Below, piece after piece: positions 7,940 through 14,674 of a stretch of DNA of 15,311 nt. The notes under the pieces were generated by a model. The model made no database searches and was not told where the DNA came from. It saw nothing but the letters and a program-made list of their open reading frames with translations. The position numbers were made by a program, and so were the translations under genes. Every line of letters starts with the position of its first letter. Position 1 is the stretch's first letter. The stretch comes from an uncultured Phycisphaerales bacterium (lineage in GTDB: Bacteria; Planctomycetota; Phycisphaerae; Phycisphaerales; SM1A02), in NCBI GenBank assembly GCA_946886375.1, contig CAMPIL010000037.1, forward strand, positions 1-15,311. Reading direction: 5' to 3'.

Positions 7940-8870
7940 GCGTGCCCCTGGGATTTTCGGTGCGCGAAGGCGCATTGCCAATGAGGTGCGCCTCCAAGAG
8001 ATCGATCTTGCGCGCCAATCCCATGATCTCGGTCTGCGCTTTGAGATTGACCTGGTAATCCAGGTCGATGCGCAGCCGATCCTTCTCCGATTGCCGGTTC
8101 TGACTCACCATCACGAAGATGGCGAGGAAGATCGCCTCCAGGCTGACCACCATCGTGAGCAACCCGAACGGGAATGGATCGAACTGCATTGCCTTGGGCA
8201 AAGCGCCCAACCCCGCGAGCAGGTTGGTGAGAATCCACAAGCTGAACCATCCAAGGTGGAACATCGTGAAAAACTGGCTCGCAGCGGTCGCGCTGATGAC
8301 ATCGCTGATGCGCTGCCAATGCGTGATGCGGCTTTCCTCGAACGCCACGTTGGGGTTCTTCATGCCGCGCAGCGCTTCGGTGCTCAATCGCTGGCGCTGG
8401 CCCATGATCGTGAGGATCTGGATCGAAACATCCGGCCGCTGGCGCAGGAACAGATGGAAATCGTTCCGCATCAGCACGAACAGTTCCGAAGGCTGCGTGG
8501 TGCGCACGGTGGCGGTGCGCGGCCCGCCGTCCAAAAGGCTGATCTCGCCGAAGAACCCGCCCGGGCCAAGGTAATCCAGCACGACGTGCTCGCCCTGTTC
8601 ATTGGGAACAGTGACCGCGACTTGCCCTTTGCTGATGAGGTAGAAGCTGTCGCCGCGGTCGCCGCGCCAGAAGATGGTCTGGTTGGCCTCAACCGGCTCG
8701 ACGCGCATGGAGGCAAACAGTGCCTCCTGCTGGGAGATCGCCAGACAGGAAAACAGCGGAATGTGCGCCAGCGGGCCGGCCGCCCCGGTCTCGGTGGCGG
8801 GCTGGCCCGCACCGGCAAGGTCCGGCGCGGCCGCCGGAAGAACGCCCTCTGTTTGCGCCAGACTCGTCAT
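7926..8870 (-). CDS. Cyclic nucleotide-binding domain fused to DUF1003 membrane domain
   Basis: The 314-residue protein begins with an Ala/Pro/Gly-rich leader (1-33), then a cyclic nucleotide-binding (CAP-ED) domain at about 34-155. The phosphate-binding cassette is FFGEISLLDGGPRTATV (106-122), with the Glu109 and Arg118 that normally contact the ribose and phosphate, so cAMP or cGMP binding is plausible. Residues 185-300 are a DUF1003 domain: helix about 196-222, the DPFPFGLLTMVVSLEAIFLA helix (231-250), and the conserved QNRQSEKDRLRIDLDYQVN segment (257-275) leading into a C-terminal coiled-coil-like helix. A nucleotide-controlled membrane protein is inferred; the function of DUF1003 is not established. 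No clear Shine-Dalgarno precedes the ATG at 8870. The 3' end overlaps the convergent TMTC-like gene by 14 bp, leaving no room for a terminator between them. Confidence 0.9.
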   Translation of the reverse strand: MTSLAQTEGVLPAAAPDLAGAGQPATETGAAGPLAHIPLFSCLAISQQEALFASMRVEPVEANQTIFWRGDRGDSFYLISKGQVAVTVPNEQGEHVVLDYLGPGGFFGEISLLDGGPRTATVRTTQPSELFVLMRNDFHLFLRQRPDVSIQILTIMGQRQRLSTEALRGMKNPNVAFEESRITHWQRISDVISATAASQFFTMFHLGWFSLWILTNLLAGLGALPKAMQFDPFPFGLLTMVVSLEAIFLAIFVMVSQNRQSEKDRLRIDLDYQVNLKAQTEIMGLARKIDLLEAHLIGNAPSRTENPRGTLNGS

Positions 8871-8962
8871 TGCTTACAGGATACCGCATGCTTTTTCAGA
8901 TGCCACGGTTCTTCGCAAGCGAATCTGAAAAACGGCCGATGCGCCCCGGTAAGGGAGTTCAC

Positions 8963-9181
8963 ATGGATTTTTCCAGCCCATCTGTCTTGTTCTCGGGCCT
9001 GCTCATCAGCGCCATCGGCATGGGCATGTTCATATACGGCAAGAAATCACAGGACGTCAAATCGCTGGGCCTCGGCGTGGCCATGTGCGCGTTTCCGTAC
9101 TTCGTCTCATCGCTGCTGTTGATGTGGGCGCTGGCGGGGCTGTGCCTCGCCGGCGCGTATTTCCTGCCGCGGTTTGAGTGA
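8963..9181 (+). CDS. Small two-helix membrane protein, conserved hypothetical
   Basis: The 72-residue product is almost entirely hydrophobic. It begins MDFSSPSVLFSGLLISAIGM, with helix one at about 8-25, then a polar KKSQDVK stretch (27-33) followed by LGLGVAMCAFPYFVSS, and a final helix at about 48-68. The start at ATG 8963 is chosen over longer in-frame options because AAGGGAG lies at 8951-8957, five bases upstream. Similar short proteins with a GKKQ-like loop and a CxFPYFV segment are, from memory, widespread and uncharacterised. It is transcribed divergently from the cNMP-binding/DUF1003 gene, 92 bp away. Confidence 0.75.
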   Translation: MDFSSPSVLFSGLLISAIGMGMFIYGKKSQDVKSLGLGVAMCAFPYFVSSLLLMWALAGLCLAGAYFLPRFE

Positions 9182-9199
9182 TGTGATGAAAGCCATCGT

Positions 9200-9276
9200 T
9201 CACCGCAGCAATGCAGAGGTCGCGGAGCAAGGGAACTCGGGCTGATTTTTCTGCGCTCTCTGCGTCTCAGCGGTGA
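9200..9276. repeat. Imperfect inverted repeat of an ACCGCAGAG-type element
   Basis: Two roughly 26-base units face each other. The left unit (9200-9227) starts TCACCGCAGCAATGCAGAG. The right unit (9251-9276), read in reverse complement, starts TCACCGCTGAGACGCAGAG. The outer TCACCGC/GCGGTGA arms match perfectly. The 23-base loop ends in five T residues. It lies between the small membrane protein gene and the 3' end of a HAF gene and could terminate either. The sequence style is that of dispersed short repeats found in many environmental genomes; this is from memory and was not searched. Confidence 0.6.
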
Positions 9277-9304
9277 TATGACGTTTCACTCTTGAAACCG
9301 ATGC

Positions 9305-9492
9305 GCTCAACCCCAATCGTTGATGACCGCAAGCAGGTCGTTGACGTTGACGGTGCCGTCGTCATTGAGATCAGGCGAGCTTTGGAAGGGCGTCTTCGCA
9401 GCGGCCGGTCCCCAGGCGTTGATGACGTTGAGCAGATCGTTCACGTTCACCAGCCAATCGCAATTGGTGTCGCCTGAGCGAGGGGGAATGGG
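9305..9492. repeat. 188-bp direct repeat, copy 1 (dockerin-coding end of HAF gene 1)
   Basis: This segment matches 11105-11292 without gaps at an offset of exactly 1800 bases. By hand count there are about 10 mismatches (about 95% identity), and the first 76 bases are identical. It codes, on the minus strand, for the C-terminal dockerin-like tail plus a few preceding residues (PIPPRSGDTNCDW...). Identity falls sharply upstream in the gene body, so the tail has been duplicated more recently or homogenised by gene conversion. Confidence 0.9.
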
Positions 9493-10563
9493 TGTGAGCA
9501 GGGCAGCGCGTTCGCTCATCTGCGGTAGTTTTACTGCCGCAGTAATTTGGCCCTGTGAGTTGATGCCATATGCAAGCCAGACTTGGTAATTCGCGTCACC
9601 GGGCGCTAGAAGGTCAGCAAGCGCCTTCATGTGGCCGTCGCGCCAGATGAAAGCGATCGACGCACCACTTGGTGGTTTGCTGCAATACCCGACGATGTCC
9701 CGGGCGTTATTCACATCAAAGGCCAGGCTCTGCACGTATCCTGACAACACACCCAGATCGATCATTTTGCCATCAATCCAGGCGAGCGCGCGGCGTGCGT
9801 TGCCGCCGGGCCCTTCGGGATTGGGATAGATGCAGTACCCGCAAATGATGCCGCTGTTGCTGATGGCGTTGGCGGTGCTGCTGGAAGCCCCGTGAGGCTT
9901 GCCCAAGGGTGTTGTCTTGCCGTTTTCCCAACGAAATGCTTCAGCGGCGAAATGTGCAATCGGAGCAACGCCCATCCATCCGACGATTTGGCCCCTATCG
10001 TTGATATCTTTTGCTTCGTTGCTTGGACCGAACGGAATGTCAAGGTCGATCATCGAACTGTCAACCCAACGGTAAGCATGTTGGTACGAACCATCACGAA
10101 CGCTTGAAGAGCCCACAGCAATACCGCTTGCGTTGATTGAATACGCTTCAACCCAGGGTATCCAGTTGGTGGGGAGATTGCCCAGATCGGTGGGGGACTG
10201 ATCCTCGAACACGAAGCCACGCTGGCTAAACGTGGATACCCAGCCTACGACTTGGCCCCCTGCGTTGATTGCCAATCCACGCGAACTGTCATTTGACGGT
10301 AGGTTGAGCGGTGTGATCGTTGTGGACGTCGACCATTTGACAAATGCGCGGTCGTTGCCTGCTCCACAGAAGAAAAAACCGACGACGTCTCCAGAATCAT
10401 TGAGGCCCTGCGGAATTGTTACCCCGATCGAACAGTCGAACGGAAAAACCTCGACTGCGAAGCGATCGCATTCTCCAAACGCGCAAGGCCAACAGCCAAA
10501 AACCATGATGGCTAGGGGAGTGACTGCCTTTACAAACGTGGATCGGTTCACTGGCATGGGCAT
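9307..10563 (-). CDS. Secreted HAF-repeat protein with C-terminal dockerin-like tail (copy 1)
   Basis: The 418-residue protein has a signal peptide (about 1-30, ending CAFG|EC) and a body of seven HAF-type repeats. Each has an AxxINxxGxVVG-like core (PQGLNDSGDVVG, GLAINAGGQVVG, AYSINASGIAVG, AKDINDRGQIVG, ANAISNSGIICG, AFDVNNARDIVG, AYGINSQGQITA), separated by W-x-x-G/LG strands. Seven such units suggest a beta-propeller-like fold, which is inference. Residues 364-418 are dockerin-like, with two EF-hand-type loops: DTNCDWLVNVND (365-376) and DLNDDGTVNVND (398-409). The first carries Trp where Gly is usual. The likely location is the cell surface or outside the cell; the function is unknown. 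The paralogue is at 11107-12381 on the same strand. The base composition is more AT-rich than the flanking genes. Confidence 0.88.
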   Translation of the reverse strand: MPMPVNRSTFVKAVTPLAIMVFGCWPCAFGECDRFAVEVFPFDCSIGVTIPQGLNDSGDVVGFFFCGAGNDRAFVKWSTSTTITPLNLPSNDSSRGLAINAGGQVVGWVSTFSQRGFVFEDQSPTDLGNLPTNWIPWVEAYSINASGIAVGSSSVRDGSYQHAYRWVDSSMIDLDIPFGPSNEAKDINDRGQIVGWMGVAPIAHFAAEAFRWENGKTTPLGKPHGASSSTANAISNSGIICGYCIYPNPEGPGGNARRALAWIDGKMIDLGVLSGYVQSLAFDVNNARDIVGYCSKPPSGASIAFIWRDGHMKALADLLAPGDANYQVWLAYGINSQGQITAAVKLPQMSERAALLTPIPPRSGDTNCDWLVNVNDLLNVINAWGPAAAKTPFQSSPDLNDDGTVNVNDLLAVINDWG

Positions 10564-10686
10564 CGACAGGCGCGGTACAACTCTTCAATTATGCCACAAT
10601 CACGTACAAAATCCACAAATTCTCAACAAAGTGCACATCGAAAGCCCATTGGTCTAGTGGGTCAACAACTAGGGAAATGTGTCAAA

Positions 10687-10992
10687 ATGAAACAGCAGAA
10701 AATCACTCGAAATTGGATTGCCGCGATCGCCGTGTTTTACATGATCGAGTCGACTTTCGGCGCGACAATTCGGGTGGATCATGAGTCCTCCACGAATGGA
10801 CCAGGTACAGCAACGAATTGGTCCAACGCATTTGACAATCTCGAGGATGCGCTTAGCAATTCGACTTCAAACGATGAGATTTGGGTTGCTGACGGTATCT
10901 ATTACCCAACCGCCGAGGCGGTTCAGAATGTTCCTCGCAGTGTCACGTTCAAACTGAAGGCGGGCGCCCGGTTGATGTACCAACCATTGTGA
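10687..10992 (+). pseudogene. Truncated 5' part of a secreted right-handed beta-helix-type surface protein gene
   Basis: The start at ATG 10687 has AGGGA at 10671-10675. It gives a 101-residue product with a signal peptide (MKQQKITRNWIAAIAVFYMI..., cleavage near STFGA). The next segment, IRVDHESSTNGPGTATNWSN to GDGIYY-like DEIWVADGIYYPT, is the usual N-terminus of planctomycete and Bacteroidetes beta-helix proteins, in which several hundred residues follow. Here the frame reaches FKLKAGA and then stops after a short unrelated tail at 10990-10992, where family members continue into a GGF segment and parallel beta-helix coils. It therefore looks like a remnant left by deletion or frameshift. 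It lies between two HAF/dockerin paralogues, in the lowest-GC DNA of the window. A short functional secreted protein cannot be excluded. Confidence 0.6.
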
Positions 10993-11104
10993 GAAACTGT
11001 GATACGAGCAGTGTAACCCATGCTACGTCGCGGGGCGCGGAAAAGATGGACATGCACCTACTTCTAAAATGATGGAATCGATCCGGGCCATTCATGGTGC
11101 GGCC
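10993..11104 (+). other. Possible out-of-frame beta-helix remnant between truncated gene and repeat copy 2
   Basis: In the frame shifted relative to the truncated gene, bases from about 10972 read RPVDVPTIVRNCDTSSVTHA. The PTIVRNC motif resembles the PxIxNC turns of beta-helix coils. This hints that a deletion fused the gene start to an internal part. The match is short, and the rest of the segment shows nothing recognisable. Confidence 0.25.
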
Positions 11105-11292
11105 GCTCAACCCCAATCGTTGATGACCGCAAGCAGGTCGTTGACGTTGACGGTGCCGTCGTCATTGAGATCAGGCGAGCCTTGGAAGGGGGTTTTTGCA
11201 GCGGCCGGTCCCCAGGCGTTGATGATGTTGAGCAGATCATTGACGTTCACCAGCCAGTCGCAGTTGGTGTCGCCGGAGCGAGGGGGAATGGG
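11105..11292. repeat. 188-bp direct repeat, copy 2 (dockerin-coding end of HAF gene 2)
   Basis: This is the partner of 9305-9492, gap-free with about 10 mismatches by hand count. It starts two bases outside the stop codon of the HAF gene and covers the whole dockerin-like tail. The encoded tail differs from copy 1 at only two residues (NVINAWG to NIINAWG, FQSSPD to FQGSPD). Confidence 0.9.
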
Positions 11293-12381
11293 ATCGAGGC
11301 GGGCGCCAACGTCGTGGACGAGAGGCGGCTTCAAAGTTGCTGCGATCTGGCCGGAATTGTTGATGTTGCGGGCATACCACACCTGGTACTGTGCGAATTC
11401 GGGTGCGAGCAAGTCGCTCAGCGCGAACATCTGTCCATCACGCCAGAGGAAGGCTTTGACGCCATTGCCAAGCAAGGGGGGATTGTTGCAGTTTCCAACG
11501 ATCGTGCCCGAGTCATTTACGTCCAGGGCGCGGCTGTTCAAATAGCCTGGCAGAACGCCAAGGTCCACCATTTGGCCGTCGATCCACGCCAAGGCGCGAG
11601 GCTTGTATCCGCCAGCGCCTTGGGGATCAGCGATGGTGTAGTGGCCGCAGATGATTCCGGTGTTGCTGATTGCGTTGGCATTGCTGTTGGTGGCGCCGCG
11701 AGGTTTGCCCAGCGGCGTAGTGACGCCGTTGTGCCAGAGAAAGGCCTCGGCATAGAAATATAAACCCGTCGCGGTGCCCATCCAACCAACAATCTGGCTG
11801 CGATCATTGATGTCGTTGGCTTGGTTGTTGGGACCAATCGACAGGTTGAGATCGCTGATGACTCCGTCGTGCCAGAGGTATGCATGATTCGCCGATCCGG
11901 AGGGCGTGCTGCCGTAGCCAACGACTTGGTCATGTTCGTTGATTGCCAGAGCCTCTGAAATACTTGTTCCGTTTTGCCCCAAACTTCCCAAGTCGGTCAT
12001 GTGTCCGCTCATATAGGCAATCGGGCGAATGCCAGTTCCGGTCAGTTCTGCCACTCCGACAATTCTTCCGCTGGAATTAATGTCGTGGGCCCGCGACCAA
12101 AATTGATTCGGCAAGTTCAAAACAGCCAGGGGATCGCTGCCCCACCAGACGAATGCGCGGTCCTCACCCCCAATGCAAGCGAGATGCCCGACCACATCGC
12201 CCTGCGGCGAAATAGCCTGGGCGCTCACCGATCCATTGCAGCCCAGCGTGATGGGCGTGGCGGTGTACCGCACACATTGCGCGGCCGCAACGCGATCCAT
12301 GCCATGCGCAAGAGCAAGCGCCACAGCAACCACGGCCAACATTCCGGGCAGCGTCGTGTTGGCGAGGTGGGGATCAGACAT
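11107..12381 (-). CDS. Secreted HAF-repeat protein with C-terminal dockerin-like tail (copy 2)
   Basis: The 424-residue protein has a signal peptide (hydrophobic core about 13-26, likely cleavage near VAAAQC) and seven HAF-type repeats: AQAISPQGDVVG, AHDINSSGRIVG, ALAINEHDQVVG, ANDINDRSQIVG, ANAISNTGIICG, ALDVNDSGTIVG, ARNINNSGQIAA. These occur in the same order as in the copy at 9307-10563. Many body residues match that copy, while the dockerin-like tail (370-424) is nearly identical. Loop one is again DTNCDW, with Trp replacing Gly. Secretion to the surface or medium is predicted; function is unknown. It is divergent from the PurF-like gene. The start codon lacks a strong ribosome binding site, and the ATG for Met14 is an alternative that would leave a shorter signal peptide. 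Confidence 0.88.
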   Translation of the reverse strand: MSDPHLANTTLPGMLAVVAVALALAHGMDRVAAAQCVRYTATPITLGCNGSVSAQAISPQGDVVGHLACIGGEDRAFVWWGSDPLAVLNLPNQFWSRAHDINSSGRIVGVAELTGTGIRPIAYMSGHMTDLGSLGQNGTSISEALAINEHDQVVGYGSTPSGSANHAYLWHDGVISDLNLSIGPNNQANDINDRSQIVGWMGTATGLYFYAEAFLWHNGVTTPLGKPRGATNSNANAISNTGIICGHYTIADPQGAGGYKPRALAWIDGQMVDLGVLPGYLNSRALDVNDSGTIVGNCNNPPLLGNGVKAFLWRDGQMFALSDLLAPEFAQYQVWYARNINNSGQIAATLKPPLVHDVGARLDPIPPRSGDTNCDWLVNVNDLLNIINAWGPAAAKTPFQGSPDLNDDGTVNVNDLLAVINDWG

Positions 12382-12555
12382 GGCGGTGCAGTCAATTGCT
12401 TCGGCTGAATGTCGAGGCAGGTAGCTCCAGCCTACCTCTTGCTCCTGTCAAATCCAGACAAATGCGCTGGTGATCTCACTTCATCAAGTCGCTGTGTCGC
12501 AGAATCGCTGCCCGGATTGCTGTTCGGCCGCTCTCGGCATAATCTTCTGTTCCCG

Positions 12556-14547
12556 ATGAGCGACTTCCTTCGCCACGAGTGCGGGCTGGCCCTGGTCCGC
12601 CTCCGCCGGCCTCTGACGTACTACCGCGAACGCCATGGCGACGCGGCGTGGGGATTGCGCAGGCTCTACCTGCTCATGGAAAAGCAGCACAACCGTGGTC
12701 AGGATGGGGCCGGTCTGGCCATGGTCAAGTTCGACATGCCGCCGGGCGAGCGATACCTCCGCCGCGTCCGCACCGACAAGCACAACGCGCTGGAGCACAT
12801 TTTCGACGTGGTGATGCGGGACCTTCGGCAGGGGTCAGGGATCAGTGGTCTTTTGTCAGTGGACAAGAAGACGCAAGCGTCACCCGGCGATCGGGACATC
12901 ACTGACCACGAATCCCTGGCCACTGATCACTCACTATCGCTCAAGCGCCGGCATCGCTACCTCGGCGAACTGTACCTTGGCCACCTTCGCTACGGCACCT
13001 ACGCGGGGCGCAGCGGGTGCAACTGCCATCCTTTTGTGCGCAAGAACAACACCGCCAGCCGCAATCTCGCGATCGCCGGCAACTTCAACATGACCAACTC
13101 GACCGAACTGTTCAATCAGTTGATCGAGTACGGCCTTCACCCGGTGGGGGATTCAGACACCAACGTGATTCTGGAGCGAATCGGCTATTTCCTGGATCGC
13201 GAGCACGACCACCTGCATGCCACGATGGGGCCGGAATCGTTCCGCCATCTGGACGGCCGCGAACTGATCGAAGCGATTTCGCAGGAACTGGACCTGGTGC
13301 GGATTCTGAGCAAGGCGTCCAAGGGCTGGGATGGCGGATACGTGTTCGCGGGCGTTCTGGGCAACGGCGACGCGTTCGCCTGCCGCGACCCGGCGGGAAT
13401 CCGGCCGGGGTTCTTCCATATTGATGATGAAGTGGTGGCAGTGGCGTCTGAGCGAGCCGCGCTGGCCAACGTCTTCAATATCGAGCCCGAGCAGGTGCAG
13501 GCGATTCAGCCCGGCCACGTTCTGGCGATCAAGCACAGCGGCGAGATTCTGCACGAGCCGTTCACCGATCCCTTGCCGCTGCGGCAATGCACGTTCGAGC
13601 GCATCTACTTCAGCCGCGGCAACGATCCGGACATCTACCGGGAGCGCAAGGCCCTCGGCCGCAACCTCGCCCCGCGCGTGCTCGACATGATCGGCGGCGA
13701 CTTGGAGCGGGCGGTGTTCAGTTACATTCCCAACACCGCTGAAGCCGCGTACATGGGATTGGTCGAGCGGCTTGATGAACTCACGCGGGCCGAACACGCC
13801 GAGCAACTGTGGAAGCGCATCACCGCGGGCAACGGGGCCATTCGGCGCGATGAACTGGATAAGTTCCTCAACGGTCGATTACGGGCGGAGAAGATCGCGC
13901 ACAAGGACCAGCGCTTGCGCACGTTCATCACGCACGATGCGGCCCGCCGCGACCTGGTCATGCACATCTACGACATCACGCGCGGCGTGGTGAAGCCGGA
14001 CGATGCGCTGATCGTGCTGGATGATTCGATCGTTCGCGGCACGACGCTGCGCGAATCCATCATCACGATTTTGAGCCGGTTGAACCCCGCACGCATCATC
14101 ATCGTCAGTTCCGCCCCGCCGATCATGTACCCGGACTGCTACGGCATCGACATGAGCCAACTGGGCCGGTTCATCGCCTTTGAGGCCGCGGTGTGCCTGC
14201 TGCGCGAGCGGGGGATGGAGCGAGTGCTGGACGATGTTGAAGAACTATGCCGCGCCCAGGCCGACAAACCTGCGGAGAAAATGGTCAATCATGTCGCGGC
14301 GATCTACCAACCGTTCTCGCTGGATGAACTGTCCGACAAGATCGCGCAACTCGTGAGGCCGAAGTCCATTGAGTGGACGGGACCGATCGAAGTGGTGTAC
14401 CAGTCCATCGCGGGCCTGCGACAGGCAATGCCCAATCACAGCGGCGACTGGTATTTCACCGGCAACTATCCCACGCCGGGCGGTTATCGGGTGTTGAATT
14501 CGTCATATCTCAATTGGCGTCAGGCGCACGATGTGCGCGCCTACTGA
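12556..14547 (+). CDS. purF: PurF-like amidophosphoribosyltransferase, long form
   Basis: The family uses glutamine-derived ammonia and PRPP to make phosphoribosylamine, the first step of purine synthesis. Starting at ATG 12556 gives 663 residues and puts Cys9 (HECGLALVRL) where the N-terminal nucleophile belongs after an eight-residue propeptide, so the longer in-frame extension to 12409 is rejected. The glutaminase domain (9 to about 300) shows HNRGQDGAG (45-53), LGHLRYGT (141-148), GNFNMTN (175-181), GDSDTNVI (198-205) and RDPAGIRP (277-284). The phosphoribosyltransferase domain has CTFERIYFSR (345-354) and the PRPP loop VLDDSIVRGTT (487-497). Extra residues between the two PRTase motifs (about 407-465) and a long C-terminus fit the roughly 630-residue PurF-like form known from Bacteroidetes. 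Residues 93-131 are repeat-derived. No clear ribosome binding site precedes the ATG. It could be a second PurF paralogue rather than the housekeeping enzyme. Confidence 0.87.
   Translation: MSDFLRHECGLALVRLRRPLTYYRERHGDAAWGLRRLYLLMEKQHNRGQDGAGLAMVKFDMPPGERYLRRVRTDKHNALEHIFDVVMRDLRQGSGISGLLSVDKKTQASPGDRDITDHESLATDHSLSLKRRHRYLGELYLGHLRYGTYAGRSGCNCHPFVRKNNTASRNLAIAGNFNMTNSTELFNQLIEYGLHPVGDSDTNVILERIGYFLDREHDHLHATMGPESFRHLDGRELIEAISQELDLVRILSKASKGWDGGYVFAGVLGNGDAFACRDPAGIRPGFFHIDDEVVAVASERAALANVFNIEPEQVQAIQPGHVLAIKHSGEILHEPFTDPLPLRQCTFERIYFSRGNDPDIYRERKALGRNLAPRVLDMIGGDLERAVFSYIPNTAEAAYMGLVERLDELTRAEHAEQLWKRITAGNGAIRRDELDKFLNGRLRAEKIAHKDQRLRTFITHDAARRDLVMHIYDITRGVVKPDDALIVLDDSIVRGTTLRESIITILSRLNPARIIIVSSAPPIMYPDCYGIDMSQLGRFIAFEAAVCLLRERGMERVLDDVEELCRAQADKPAEKMVNHVAAIYQPFSLDELSDKIAQLVRPKSIEWTGPIEVVYQSIAGLRQAMPNHSGDWYFTGNYPTPGGYRVLNSSYLNWRQAHDVRAY
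12834..12935. repeat. CAGTGGTCAGTG-type repeat DNA carried in frame inside the purF-like gene
   Basis: The segment contains several direct and inverted copies of a short word: GTCAGGGATCAGTGGTC (12834-12850), GTCAGTGG (12855-12862), CACTGACCAC (12900-12909) and CCACTGATCACTCACT (12920-12935). GATCAGTGG (12840-12848) and CCACTGATC (12920-12928) are perfect inverted partners. In frame it encodes a polar stretch including ITDHESLATDHSLSLK. This is the style of intergenic repeats that give TDHWPLTTDH-like translations in planctomycete genomes (recalled, not searched). The protein resumes normal family sequence at YLGELYLGHLRY. Confidence 0.6.
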
Positions 14548-14674
14548 ACCGGGGCTTGGGTCCAACGGTGTGACTTGAAATTGGGCTGGTTGTTTGGTTT
14601 AACCCGGCCGGGCGATGGTCCGATTCTTTCAGTGGCTTTTCGCTGCCTTTGAGATTCAGATCGGATTCCCAGAG

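Noticed and set aside
8720..8962. Longer in-frame start for the 72-residue membrane protein
   Set aside because: The extension is antisense to the cNMP-binding gene and Arg/Pro-rich, and the ATG at 8963 has its own good ribosome binding site.
7986..9122. 378-codon open frame on the plus strand
   Set aside because: It runs antisense through the cNMP-binding/DUF1003 gene and ends out of frame in the small membrane protein gene. Its translation is low-complexity Arg/His/Gln-rich.
10591..10686. 32-residue N-terminal extension of the truncated beta-helix gene
   Set aside because: It would place a polar leader before a clear signal peptide that begins at the ATG at 10687.
9305..11292. Direct repeats as possible ends of a transposon or integrated element
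   Set aside because: No transposase, integrase or terminal inverted repeats lie between them, and the repeats are coding dockerin tails, so gene duplication explains them better.
12409..12555. Upstream in-frame extension of the PurF-like gene
   Set aside because: It would bury the nucleophile Cys9 behind a 58-residue leader, whereas PurF proteins have a short cleaved propeptide.
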